Notes: generated by a model not told the origin, from the letters alone. Shown: positions 43,799-55,246, counted from the first letter of the stretch. The stretch: DNA of 64,000 nucleotides from Verpa conica (GCA_033030425.1 JAUFSD010000024.1:62001-126000), one strand, 5' to 3'. Numbers and translations are program-made.

Positions 43799-46475
43799 AT
43801 GGCGGATCAACCTACTGAGGTCGCGCCAGGAACGCAGGAAGGTGCCTTGACTCGTGGGAAGGAACGAGTAATCCTAGGCGTCAAGATTGCTCCATGGCGC
43901 TCACCTCTAGCGCAAGGTACGTTCTGACTGTTTCTCTGTATTTGCACGTTCGCCTGAGTTGACATGAAGCTTAGTTATTCTCGTCGGTTTCGTGTGTTTC
44001 TTATGTCCTGGTAAGTTTGTCTATGGATTCCTCCCGGTGGTGCGACCACAGCTAGTACGCAGGACTGACAAAGATGCGTAGGAATGTTCAATGCTTTGGG
44101 AGGGTAGGTCCATACTTCACAGTTAAGCAGAGAGTAAGCAACTACTAACAAACATCGTCGTAAAGAATTGGCGGAGGAGGTCAAGTGAGTAATTAACTGT
44201 ACCACTCGCGACTAGGACCGTGCTGACCTTCCCGTAGCTTGATACCAGCGTCCAATCGAACGCAAACACAGCACTATACACAACATTCGCAGTTTTTGGT
44301 TTCTTCGCTGGAACATTCTTAAACTACCGTACGTTCTAATCGCCCAGTTGTTTTTTTGGCTTATCGCGTTTCTTGTGGCGCTATTGTGGGCGTACAAACC
44401 GAGGGAAGGAGGCGGTTGCACAAACTCAAGTACTAGACTGACGGCATTAATCTAGTCGGTGCGAAACCAACCTTGGCGTTTGGCGGTTTTGGTTATGCTC
44501 TCTATGCTGCATCGTTCCTATGCTATAACCATACGCAGAATAGAGGGTTTGTGATTTTCGCTGGTGCGCTGTTGGGTGTTTGCGCGGCTTTGCTATGGTG
44601 TGCGCAGGGAACTGTCATGATGGTAGCGCGATCCTGATTTGTGCAGACTTCGGGTCCCTGGTGCTAACTGTTTGTAGTCGTATCCGGTCGAGAGTGAGAA
44701 GGGCCGATATATTGGCATGTTTTGGGGTATCTTTAACACGGTATGTGGTGAATAGAAGGGCTACGCTAGGTTTGGCTGCTAATATTTTTATTCTAGGGTG
44801 CGGTCATTGGATCGATCATCCCAATCGGTAAGTTCTTTACCCTCATTTTTGTAATTCGGATTATCAGCTAACTAAAACTCCCAGCTACGAATTGGTATAT
44901 ACAATTACTCTAATAATTATAGAGTCGAATGCTAAAGATTTACAGGGATCAACCCGACGCATCGAATGTATCAGACGGTACCCCCCCTACTCTCTACTAC
45001 CTATAAATCTATACTAACAGCTATACAGGAACATATATCGGGTTCTTAGTCCTCATGATGTGTGGTGCCGTACTTGCATTTTTCCTCGTCCCCCCAGAAA
45101 AGATCATCCGAAAGGACGGAACACGAGTTCAACGCATCCACCATCCCTCTGCACTGTACGTATATTACCCCGACTACAAACTCCCTACCACTAACTGACC
45201 TTCATAGCTCTGAGATGCTCGGGTTATGGGCAACTCTCAAATCCGACAGCTACATCTTACTTCTCTTCCCCTTCTTCTGGGCCAGTAACTGGTTCTACAC
45301 ATACCAACAAGTTAGTTAGCCCCACGCTTCGAGCCAACCATAGCTGGGATTTAGAGCTAACGGTTATAAAACCTCTAGAACAGCTATAATGTGTATATGT
45401 TCAAGCTCCGCGGACGTACCTTCACGTGAGTTTCTACACCAACGAGGGGGGGGGAAACATTCCACTAACAATTCTAAAGCAACTTGTGGTACTGGCTCGC
45501 CCAAATCATTGGTCCGTACCAATACCTCCCTTACCACCACAATCCCCCCATAAACTAACGAACTACCATAGGTGCCCTCGTATTCGGTTTTTTCCTCGAC
45601 AACACCCGAATGACCCGTCGCAAGCGAGCAATCTGGGGCTGGATCGCTCTATTCGTCGTTGTAAACTCCATTGTGAGCACCACCCCCACAAAGTCTATAT
45701 AAAGACATACATAACTAACCCTGCTTTAGTGGGGAGGTGGTTTGAAACCCTTACTCGGATCATCCAGGGCGAAAGTAGACGCAAAAGAGAACCCAGATCT
45801 CGATGTCTTTGGTATATATATACCCCGGCCGCATTTAGTAAAGGGTTTTTAGGAACTAATATGGTTTAGATTCGGATTACACTTGGTATTTGCTTCTGTA
45901 TCTATTTTACGGATTCCTTGATGCGGTATGTGTAGCCCTAGAATGAACCTTTATGATGAGTGTTACTGACGAGATTATAGGTCTGGCAAACTTATGCGTA
46001 CGCTACTACCCCCCCCTCCAAGACCAACCTTAATGCTAATACTAACAACTCTCTAGATACTGGCTAATGGGTGCTCTATCTAACGAAGTAAGCGCACGCC
46101 CCATCCTACTCTACTAAAAAAAACCATACTAACACCCCCCTCTTACAGCCCCGTAAACTCGCCTACTTCGCTGGTTTCTACAAGGGAATCCAATCCGCCG
46201 GTGCTGCGGTCGTATGGAGACTAGATGCAACTAAACACAGCTACTATGTACTGTAAGTATAGCAGTACCCCCCCCCCTTTTTCTGTTCCAAGATACTTAC
46301 AGTGATAAGGTTCGGTACTTCGTGGGGGCTTTGTGTTATTGGTATGCTTTTCGCAATTCCGGTTATTTGGTATCGTGTCCACGATACAGAGATCACGGAG
46401 GCGGATTTTGTAACGCCTGGAGAGAAGGGGATGGCAATGGAGAAGGTGGATGAGAGGCATGAAGATAGAGTTTGA
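43799..46475 (+). CDS. UNC93-like major facilitator superfamily membrane protein, 484 aa, 21 exons
   Basis: The product is a multi-pass transporter of the fungal UNC93-like branch of the MFS; its substrate is unknown. Exon ends: 43799-43916, 43975-44010, 44082-44103, 44166-44184, 44238-44328, 44456-44622, 44678-44740, 44797-44827, 44885-44894, 44946-44977, 45029-45155, 45208-45310, 45379-45425, 45480-45511, 45572-45672, 45730-45811, 45870-45925, 45981-45997, 46057-46087, 46149-46252 and 46310-46475. They sum to 485 codons. Recognisable helices or loops include GFVCFLCPGMFNALGG, YTTFAVFGFFAGTFLNY, GRYIGMFWGIFNTGAVIGS, GTYIGFLVLMM, FFWASNWFYTYQQNSYN and YFAGFYKGIQSAGAAVVW. Exons of 10, 17, 19 and 22 nt are forced by the protein frame. 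No stop or frameshift is found, so the gene looks intact. Neighbouring genes suggest but do not show a role in metabolite export. Confidence 0.85.
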
Positions 46476-46961
46476 CATCTCTAGGATGATGTGTAGGATG
46501 TGAATGAATGTTTCTTAGCGTTTGTTATTTAAATTATAATCATGACGGTTTTTCTAGATGCGTTGATCTTGGAATATATATCGCATAGTAAAGTGATAGA
46601 AAATACATTCAGCAAATGCCTGGACCGCTCTATATTATAAAGGTCGGAATGTAATGACAATCACGTGGGTATTAGGAACTAGGCCCCAGTCCCATACCTC
46701 CTCGTAAAATGTATTAGACAAACCCACTAATGTACAGGCCTCGATTATAAATATTCCCTACTGAAGGATAACATCTATAAAATAAATTGTTTACTCAGTG
46801 CAGCCAAGACAATCCATGGCTCTAAGCAATAGTATTCACTTGGAGGTTTTACAACAGGTCATCAGGATCTTTACTGAAAAGAGAATCATTAGTCAAATAT
46901 TTACCTATCAGGAAGCTGCCTTTAACCTACTTCTCAAAACCAAGTATATTCCCCTATCTTC

Positions 46962-49326
46962 TCATAGGCGCTTTGCCTTTTTAGTCTTCACTACTGCCAC
47001 TCCCCTCGGGACCTTGATGGAGTTCCTATTAAATATTTTTCTTGGCAGACTCCCCTGGTTTTTTGGTACAGGTCTCTTTATCACTTCCTTTGCGTTGAGA
47101 ATTTGTTCGAATCCGAAATCACCGAGGAGGAACTCCAACGCCATCCCAAGATCTCGGGCATGGAAAATCTTACACCTTCTCATAGTCAGCACCCCCTATA
47201 TAGTATGATTTCTAGCGTAAGTACTCACCCCTTCGTTAACGACTTACCAACCCACCTATCTAGCTCAAATATAATCCCGATCTTTGATAGGAAAACTGTT
47301 CTCATCTCTCTTAGTAGCTTTTCACGGCTGAAACCTTCGGAGCGATTCCAACGAAGCCCTAGTTCTAGATAAGCGCTAAAAATATATCTATAATTCAACT
47401 TCCCCTCTAGAGTCCTCCTAGCCTCATCACTCTGATGATTCTCAACATAACCTTCCCTAGCCTTTTCTAAGAACAATTTTTCCTTGTTCTTTTCCGCTCC
47501 CTTCCCTTTATTCAAGGCACCAATGGCTGCATGAATATTGGGAAATATTCTTAGCAGCTCCTTGAAAAGGTTTTCAACCTCCTGTTCAAATCCTATCAGC
47601 GCTTGCTTCTTTGCCCACTCAGCCTCCCCATTTTTCAAAGCGCTGAAAGATATCAGTATATCACGACATCGCTTCGAACTCCTCTCAAGAAGACCATTCT
47701 TAATTAGCCGCTCTAAAGAATCAGTGCTATGTTCAAAAACAAAGATATCAATTTGCCCATCAACAGTAGATGGCCCACATCCATTCTTAACTGTCTCTAG
47801 CGGTTCCTTCTTGTGCTTCTCTGGAAATATTCTCTTGACTGTACTATAAAGATCAACCGACGGGCTTATCTGGAGTTCACCAAGTCGATTGGCACAGTAG
47901 AGCTGATCAAGACGCATCTTTGCCTTTACAAATGATGGTCCTGACCAATAGGCTGGATCAGCTACCTTTCTCTGATCTATTGCTAGTCAGCAGAATCTCC
48001 TTATCCAGATCAAAACCGCCAAACAACAAACCTTTACGATTATCCAACAGTCCCCCTGTCAGGAAGAGGTCCCAGAAGCTTAGTATATTCCTCTTTTCAC
48101 GGAAGTCGTAGGTTTCCAAAGGAATGCAACCCCGGATATCATTTAGTAACCGCGATACAAGCGCACCGCCTGAATCTTGGTCTGAGTCCTGGTCTGAGTC
48201 CTGGTCCGAATCCGAATCATCATTCAAAAGAATTGAAAGACATAGATCACGCCATATCCAGACCAGGATACCGTATGGCTGATAACCGGCAACATTCTTC
48301 CATTCCTTGATTACTTTGTTTTTCCTAGTTCTTAATTGGACGGATACGCCGTATTTCATATCCTCTAAATCGTAACTAATTTCATGTTAGGGTAGGGTCA
48401 ATTAAACAAGGCTTTGAGTACGAACTTATCCCCTAAACGATCAAGTTTATTTATTGTATCCGCAGCGTACATGAGGCAGTTATGTGCATCTTCGGGGCTA
48501 CCTGAATCTTCAATGCCTAAGGAAACTAGATGAATACTAGGGATCCAATCGAGAAGTACTCTAATTACGCGAATCTTAATGTTGTTCTGACAGGAGCATT
48601 TTTATAAGCAAAACTTCTTTAGAAAGACGTTAATATCATAGATATTACCTGGGACTTTTTGAAAGACAGTTCATTTTTCGAGTTCATCTCTTGGGGTTTC
48701 GCTTTCCTAAGCCCCTTCATAAGGCTCCCCACTGCTTTTCTGGTAACATTGAGGTTAAATTCATACTCTAGCTCTCCATCTTCATGTTGTATACCCGAAG
48801 ACTGTGGGGCGACCCATTCTGGGGTCGGTTGTTGTCTCGACCCTAGACCATGGTTTGTCATACTGATATTCCCGGACTCAGGAACCACCTCTGTTGAGTC
48901 ATCAATAGCAGCCAAATCATCGACTTGTGAATTATCGAGCCAGCTCTGAAAAGCCATTGGAGTTACCGTAAGCTGGGGATTGATGGAAGTCCATTGGTCA
49001 GAGGGCTGCTGCTGGAGCTGTTCGTTGTTTTCTGTAGCGACAACATCGGTTTCGCTGAAGGGAACAGGGGCACGGAGGACCCTAACCTTACGATGTGTGA
49101 ACATTCTGGACTGATGATCTTGATAACCAGGGTAATGTGGGGGTGGGTAAGTTTGTCGTTGTTCGTAGGCAGTTGGCGAGTGACGGGTGATGATTTCGAG
49201 TGTGACATCAAACCCTAGCCCGTCTGACGTTGCTGCCGACTCGCTTAACACTGCCGTGGCTTGGCATCTACAGCCTGATTGGGGCTCTACAGCAGCCCCA
49301 CTAACCTGAGAGAACCATGCCTTCAA
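46962..49326 (-). CDS. Multi-exon gene of unknown function
   Basis: Several coding blocks on this strand follow one another with splice-like borders. They are 49326-48649; 48586 to about 48400; about 48375-47960 (from YDLEDMKYGVSVQL, with a DSDQDSDQDSD repeat); 47917 or slightly above to about 47240; and a last block ending KTKKAKRL at 46962. The first intron, 48587-48648 (GTAATA...TGTCAG), is in phase. The others I could not fix with certainty. The N-terminal 230 residues are Q- and P-rich and look disordered. The 47.2-47.9 kb block is rich in charged helices. I recognise no domain. The right intergenic border (49327) and convergence with the UNC93-like gene on the left suggest one transcription unit, but two genes are possible. 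Confidence 0.5.
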
Positions 49327-50195
49327 GCCTCATGTCTTGGAATCATGTTAAATTGACTGTGTTTTGGTGCTGCATATGCACGGCTACCAGTAGACTTTCT
49401 CAAGCACTTAGAGGTCCAATATCCACCCCTCTTCAATTCTCTAATGTCTAACGAGCCTGATTAGCACAGAGCATACATATGACTCAGGTTGTGTGGTCGG
49501 AATAATGATGACCCTCCACTAAGTCTTGGCTCAGGGCTGAACCAGTCTGCTGGGTTAGATAGAACCTCAACTCCTCGCGATCAGCACCTTTCTCTTGTCC
49601 TCTTACAATCGGTAGCTCGATTCTATGAGGTCAATTGCACATCGCGGGGTCTAGCGGCTGCCTCAATGACTCCTCCTCCATCGGCAATTAGCTATTGCTC
49701 TAGAGGATCCGTGCACGCGGGGAAGGACAATATGTACCTACACGACTCCACCCAAGGTGATTGGGGTACGGTAGGGCTGAGATATGCATTGGCTCGAGTC
49801 CTCATTGGCCGCCTGAATAGATCCTTGTGAGCTTTAACAGATCCTTTCCGTTCGTGGGTCTGATATCATAGATATGTAATAGGACGGCATGTTGGGCTGA
49901 CTTTGTTTTTTGTGATACGAAAACATCTCAAGCTTAGATCGACTACTGAAAGATTCAATTTAAGTTGTGTCATAGAGATAGTCATTGATTCGTGTTGATC
50001 TACAGCTCTCGATGCTGAGGCCGGTTTACCCGTTCAATACCCCCGAGACTCTTATTTAAACGGCTTCTCCCAGCTTCAGGCAATCTCATCAATCTCTCAT
50101 AGAGAACCATCAGTAGTTGTAGAGCCTCTGCTACTCTACCTCAATATTCTACATACTAAATCTATAACCTCTCCGCTTCTTTCGAGTCAGCCATC
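49327..50195. other. Divergent promoter region
   Basis: The region lies between a leftward and a rightward gene. No coding sequence is supported. The last 100 bases before the rvt start are pyrimidine-rich, as in many fungal promoters and leaders. Confidence 0.4.
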
Positions 50196-52871
50196 ATGTC
50201 GTCATTCTCTCAAACCCTCAACTCCATCACCACTACCAAACTCCAAGTGCTCTCCAAGCAGCACAAGGAATTTAGTTCCCACAAGGAAAAGACTTTATCC
50301 TCAGTCAACGCTTCAGAAAACCCACGGGAGAGAGTTCAAGCACTCCTCGATGGCATCAAATCCTGGCGTAGCACCGACACAACCTCTACAGAATCTTCCT
50401 CCTCCGAAACCTCTCATTCAGCCTATGTTGACAACGTCGAGAGATTCATGTTACAAGCCAAGTGCGACCCTAGCATTGGTAAAACCAATCTGGGTGAGTG
50501 GGAATACAAGCTCACTCAGAAGCTTGAGACCGAAAAAGTCAAGTTCGAATACGCAGAGCTATTTGGGAGGCTATTGACCGAGTGGATTGCTAGCTCTGCT
50601 ACCCCCGTAGAGAAGGCCACAGAAAAAAACTCGTCCGAGGAGACTTTTGAGAAGGTCGGAAGGAAAGAGATGCATGAGCAACGCTCTATCTTCGAGTCCC
50701 ACGTTTTCACAGAAAAGGAAACCGACCCAGCTGCCATTCTAGCATACCTTGACGAACTCTTTTTATCTTCTAAAGAGGGTAAGGCCGAGCTCAAGAAGAT
50801 TCGCCAAATGACACGAAGGTTCAGCAAAACGCTCCTCACCAAAACAAAATTCACCGTTGATGACCTTAAATTAACAATTACCTCCCTGCTGGCGGCTGAT
50901 CTTTTATCAAACGAGAAGCGGAACACCCTCAAAGAATTCACCCAGAACAAGACAGTACTCACCGAAGTGGCTGATGTCCTCAATATGCACCTTTCCGCGT
51001 TATCATCGTGGTCCTGGACTAATGATGAAATCGATGCCATCCCCGTCGAGATGCGGAGGCAATTGAACGGCAAATACCGTATTTTTATGGACGAGGAGAT
51101 CCTACAGGCCATTTTCTTACACTATATTGGTATCAAGTGGGCCGTTGAGTTCAAGAAAACCTTCAAGTTTGTCTTTGCATCTAGCGCCTGGAAGCAGCCT
51201 ACGAAGCCACTTTCGAAAGATGAAAACGAGAGACGTGAATATTTCCTGCATGAAAAGCCAAGTGTTATGAATCAATGTCAGCTTGATAGTCCCAGGACAA
51301 TTGATGAAACAAGGCAGTCGAAGCAGAGAAATTTGTTTTTCATGAACCAGCTTCCGGACAGTCTTCAGAAAGCCAAGGCATCTTACGACGACGACAACGA
51401 CGACGACGATGGTGACTCACAGAGCGACAAGGCTCAGATGTCGGCAGTAGAAATTAAGCAATCTCTGCTGCATATCGTGACAACTGAATGTCTCCTCAAC
51501 ACCACATTACACGATAAGTTCACCGTTGTCCGTTCCGACTTTTCATGGTTCGGCCCAAGCTTGTCTCACACTTCCATGATGACCGTCCTCCGCTTTTTTG
51601 GAGTTTCCGAGATTTGGCTCACCTTCTTCCAAAAATTCCTGTCGGCACCCCTTAGGTTCGTCGTTGACGGGCCCGAGGCTCCAATTCAGACACGGAAGTG
51701 TGGGGTTCCCATGTCTCACAGCCTGAGTGACCTCTTTAGTGAGGTACTGCTGTTCTGTATGGACTATGCAGTAAATCAGCGCGCAGATGGCCTCTTTCTC
51801 TATCGTATACACGATGACTTCTGGTTCTGGAACAGCGATCCTACTGTATGTGTGAAGGCTTGGAAAGAGATGAGTACCTTCGCTCAACTTGTCGGCCTAG
51901 AGTTCAACTACGAGAAAACGGGCTCCGTATCTGTCGGACAACCACTACACCCGGATCTCCCTGAAGGATCTATTAAGTGGGGATTTCTGAAGTTTGAGGA
52001 GTCTGGGCAGTTTGTGATAGACCAATCCCAGGTTGACGTCCACATCGCTGAACTCAAGCTTCAACTTGCTGCGTGCCCCTCCGTTTTCGCTTGGGTACAG
52101 GCATATAACAGATATGTGTCATCCTTCTTCGTCAACAACTTCGGTTCGCCACCTGCGCAATGTTTCGGCCAGAGACATGTCGACATGGTCATCAACACTC
52201 TACAGCGAATTCAGCTGGAGCTCTTCCCAAAGCACCAAGGCTCGGTGACTGAATACCTAGCTGAAGTGATCCAAGAGCGTTTCGATGTCCGTGATATCCC
52301 GACTGGCTGGTTCTACTGGCCGGTCTCCATTGGGGGGTTGGAGGTTAAAAATCCATTCATAACCCAGTACGCAATTCGCGATAGCATTTGCGTTGATCCT
52401 TTGCAAGTGATACGGGAGAGGATTGAGTCCGATCACCGAGAATACGATTCTTTGCAGGAGAGCTGGGATAACGGTACTACTAAAAAGCCTTACACCCAAA
52501 ACAAAAAGCTACAGGAAGAACCCTTCCCCTCCTTTGAGGAGTATGTGCTACATCGCGAGCGACGCCTTATTTCGTGGAAGAATACCTATGATGAAATGTT
52601 GCTGGGACCATATGACTGCGAGATTCCACTGGCGGCGGAACTTGCAGCTAAGTTGAACGAGCTGTCGTTTGAGGTGGCAAATCTGACTGGGACTGGAGGA
52701 ATTTCGCGGGGTGGGTGGGAATCGATGAATGTATACTGGAAGTGGATTGTTGCGTGCTTTGGTGAAGGGATGATCAAGAAGTGGGGTGGGTTAGAGGTTG
52801 TGAGACCTGGGATCCTCCCAGTTGGGATGGTAGATGCGTGGAAGAGTAGGAGGCTGAGGTGGGAGCAGTAG
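50196..52871 (+). CDS. rvt: rvt-type cellular reverse transcriptase, 891 aa
   Basis: An intronless frame encodes a protein matching the rvt group, single-copy RT genes known in fungi, other eukaryotes and some bacteria, which are not part of mobile elements. The N-terminal ~250 residues are charged, helical and probably coiled-coil. The RT core follows, with an acidic insertion (DDDNDDDDGDSQSD, ~400-415) between early motifs, as rvt proteins have an extra loop there. Motif A is SDFSWFGPSL (Asp448), then CGVPMSHSLSDLF, and motif C is IHDDFWFW (Asp540, Asp541). All three catalytic aspartates are kept. A long C-terminal domain of about 300 residues is family-specific. There are no integrase, endonuclease, gag or flanking repeats. 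Known rvt proteins polymerise nucleotides in vitro; their cell role is unknown. The start Met at 50196 is the first of the frame. Confidence 0.85.
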   Translation: MSSFSQTLNSITTTKLQVLSKQHKEFSSHKEKTLSSVNASENPRERVQALLDGIKSWRSTDTTSTESSSSETSHSAYVDNVERFMLQAKCDPSIGKTNLGEWEYKLTQKLETEKVKFEYAELFGRLLTEWIASSATPVEKATEKNSSEETFEKVGRKEMHEQRSIFESHVFTEKETDPAAILAYLDELFLSSKEGKAELKKIRQMTRRFSKTLLTKTKFTVDDLKLTITSLLAADLLSNEKRNTLKEFTQNKTVLTEVADVLNMHLSALSSWSWTNDEIDAIPVEMRRQLNGKYRIFMDEEILQAIFLHYIGIKWAVEFKKTFKFVFASSAWKQPTKPLSKDENERREYFLHEKPSVMNQCQLDSPRTIDETRQSKQRNLFFMNQLPDSLQKAKASYDDDNDDDDGDSQSDKAQMSAVEIKQSLLHIVTTECLLNTTLHDKFTVVRSDFSWFGPSLSHTSMMTVLRFFGVSEIWLTFFQKFLSAPLRFVVDGPEAPIQTRKCGVPMSHSLSDLFSEVLLFCMDYAVNQRADGLFLYRIHDDFWFWNSDPTVCVKAWKEMSTFAQLVGLEFNYEKTGSVSVGQPLHPDLPEGSIKWGFLKFEESGQFVIDQSQVDVHIAELKLQLAACPSVFAWVQAYNRYVSSFFVNNFGSPPAQCFGQRHVDMVINTLQRIQLELFPKHQGSVTEYLAEVIQERFDVRDIPTGWFYWPVSIGGLEVKNPFITQYAIRDSICVDPLQVIRERIESDHREYDSLQESWDNGTTKKPYTQNKKLQEEPFPSFEEYVLHRERRLISWKNTYDEMLLGPYDCEIPLAAELAAKLNELSFEVANLTGTGGISRGGWESMNVYWKWIVACFGEGMIKKWGGLEVVRPGILPVGMVDAWKSRRLRWEQ

Positions 52872-53036
52872 ATGACAAGTGAGGGGGAATGTATATAGGT
52901 CATGGTGTTGTGTATTAGGAGAATTCATGTTTATATCAGAGGAATGACTTTCTGTTTACGCTCAACTATCTACAAGCGAAGGCTATGCCCCCAAGCCGTT
53001 ATAATACAAGCGATATATGATACATCCCCCACCCAT

Positions 53037-54248
53037 CTAATACCTCCTACCCTTCCGTGAATGGCCCTCAAAACTCTCCAGAGCACGATCTTCCATATCT
53101 CCAAACCAGAGAATGTAGTCAGCAATCTCAGTACTCTTCTTCATCCTGGCCATGTCAAGGGCGGTGAAGCCACTGGCATAATCCTCACACTCGAGCGAAG
53201 CCCCCTCCTCTATCAAAACCTTTGCTATCCCATTGTGCCCACCCAACACCGCCAGATGTAGTGCCGTATGCCCATCACAATCCTGCCTATCTATATCAAT
53301 CCCATTATCTAGTAGCTGTCTAATAACACCCTTAAGCCCACACTCTGCCGCAATATGCAACGCCGTAGAACCCTCCCACCTGAACCCATCATCTGCAAAC
53401 TTTAATAACACCATCATGAGCGGCGAATCATCATCAGCATCTAGCACCAACCCAAGCGGCGTATTTCCATTATTATCCTCGATCGAAACCGACCGACCAG
53501 CCCCATTCTTGAGCAGCAACTTGACCAACGGTACATCATTCTCCGCAGTCGCAAGATGTAGCGGAGTACACCCCTCCTCATCCTGACAATTAACATCAAC
53601 CCCCGCTTCGAGTAGTAGCGTTATAGCCGGTGTATTACTCTCATTTATTGCGTTGCAGAGCGGCGTTGACCCGTATGAGTCTCTAGCCCCGATATCTGCC
53701 CCATTGTCTATAAACAACCTGATGATATTCTCACTACCGAACCGGACCGCCCAATGGAACGCCGAATCAACATAATCCATTTCCTCATTGTTATCATAAT
53801 CACACGCCCCCATCTCCAACAACTGGCCCACGACGGCCTCCTGGTGTCTGCGTATCGCCCAAAAAAGCGAGGTTCCAGTGAATCGCTCCGAAGGTACTCT
53901 TGTGTCTTCAGTCACGGTGATGCGGGCTCCGCGGGACATTATGTCGGCGATTGTCTTGTCGGTGCATTTGTTGGGGCTTTCGTGGATCATGGTGTCGTAC
54001 CCCATCACGTCGATTCCTGAGGCGTTCTCGAGGATTAGTCGCACGAGTGGTTCGTTCCCGATTGCGGCGCTCCAGTGCAGAGCGACGACGCCATACTCGA
54101 TCTTGTGGACGGCAAGGTGGTGTAGTAGCGGGATGAATACGTGCGCGAGGCGGCGGTTGGTTTGGCAGAGTGCGCTGAGGTCGGTGGGGTCATCGAGGTG
54201 GGATTGAATGAGGAGGAGAAGCTCGTTTGGTAGGTGGAGGAGGCTCAT
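53037..54248 (-). CDS. F-box and ankyrin-repeat protein, 403 aa
   Basis: A single exon. The N-terminus is an F-box-like segment (LHLPNELLLLIQSHLDDPTDLSALCQ), which in the family recruits Skp1 of SCF ubiquitin ligases. From about residue 55 to 395 at least nine ankyrin repeats follow, with clear cores such as GYSTPLHLA-type words (CTPLHLATAENDVPLVKLLL, TALHIAAECGLKGVIRQLLD, TALHLAVLGGHNGIAKVLI). The C-terminus is basic (SRKGRRY). Such F-box/ankyrin proteins are multi-copy in many ascomycetes and are thought to be substrate receptors, with the ankyrin part binding the target. It is unrelated in sequence detail to the ankyrin-CorA gene. No intron or break is seen. Confidence 0.85.
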   Translation of the reverse strand: MSLLHLPNELLLLIQSHLDDPTDLSALCQTNRRLAHVFIPLLHHLAVHKIEYGVVALHWSAAIGNEPLVRLILENASGIDVMGYDTMIHESPNKCTDKTIADIMSRGARITVTEDTRVPSERFTGTSLFWAIRRHQEAVVGQLLEMGACDYDNNEEMDYVDSAFHWAVRFGSENIIRLFIDNGADIGARDSYGSTPLCNAINESNTPAITLLLEAGVDVNCQDEEGCTPLHLATAENDVPLVKLLLKNGAGRSVSIEDNNGNTPLGLVLDADDDSPLMMVLLKFADDGFRWEGSTALHIAAECGLKGVIRQLLDNGIDIDRQDCDGHTALHLAVLGGHNGIAKVLIEEGASLECEDYASGFTALDMARMKKSTEIADYILWFGDMEDRALESFEGHSRKGRRY

Positions 54249-54520
54249 CTTTGAAATGTTGGTAAAAGTGGGATAGAGGGGTGTATGGAAGGTTTCACTA
54301 TTGATGTATATAATGTGTTGGATGCCTGAACTGGGGTAGTTACTAGATCCGGTAGCCGCTTTTGTGCTTGGTCACAGAGGTAATAATTGATTTTAATTAA
54401 ATCTCGGTTGTTTTTAAGATTTGTGCAGTAATAATGGCTTGATTAGGTGAACCCGTACTGTAAGAGTATGACAGATAACTAATCACTGCTGTAACACAGG
54501 TAGTTTAGTCAATAGCCCTA

Positions 54521-54785
54521 CTACTACTACTACTACTACTAGAGCACTCACGGTCGAACGATTCTATATTTTATTTTATTTTCCCTTGGTTTTGTTGGTA
54601 TCCCACGAAAGATAGAAACAACAGCCAAAACTAAAAAGCAGTTCTGCTGACTATCGGGTACCCAAGCCCCGCCAAGGGGCTTGAGATCAACATACGTCTG
54701 CTGGTGACCGGGTTCGAACGCCAGCATCGTTGCTGGCACCGGGGTTTGGGACCCCCCCATTGTACCGTTAGGTTAGGGGCCCCAG
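54521..54785 (-). mobile_element. SINE-like element with tRNA-type promoter boxes
   Basis: On the minus strand the element begins near 54785. It has an A-box-like TAACCTAACGG, then, about 50 bases on, a B-box-like GTTCGAACCC, and it ends about 200 bases later in a run of TAG triplets (54521-54541). This is the layout of a tRNA-derived SINE. It does not fold as a real tRNA, because the arms next to GTTCGAA do not pair. No flanking duplication is obvious. Confidence 0.5.
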
Positions 54786-55184
54786 TGAAACATAATGGTT
54801 TTCCTGTGCTCTTGACCTCTTGTCGCTGGTACTTGACTATGGGGGCTGCTGGAATATTGGTGTAGGGGGGCTACTCTCTCTAAAGTGGAAATGCTGGCAA
54901 CAGCTCTTGCTTCTCGGTTTTGATAGATACGTACGGGTTTGAAAAACGATGCTTTTGACCAGTAATTACATCTAATATTGGATTTATAATTTGAAATTGA
55001 CTCTACTCACTTTTTGTTAAATACCCCTACCGATTATAGTTTTACCCATGAAGAAGAAGAAGAGGGATGGGCGGAGGAAGAATGGGGATGAGGAGGACGT
55101 AAGTGAAGAGGAAGAAGAAAGGGAGTAGGGGCGAGAATGAACAATGTTAGGAACTTTTTTCTTTTTCTTTTTATGTTCTTATTT

Positions 55185-55246
55185 GGGTTGTCGAATACCA
55201 TAGCCCAAAGGCTCCATGTATTTTATGATTAGTTCATTAATTCATA
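55185..55246 (+). repeat. Retroelement 3' end copy
   Basis: It is close to 24584-24644: starts GGGTTGTCGAATACCATAGC, ends in TTCATTAATTCATA, and is preceded by pyrimidine-rich then purine-rich DNA. It is probably the truncated 3' end of a non-LTR element. Confidence 0.5.

Noticed and set aside
54690..54785. Possible tRNA gene because of GGTTCGAAC.
   Set aside because: The bases on either side do not form a T-stem on either strand and no acceptor stem closes; a SINE fits better.
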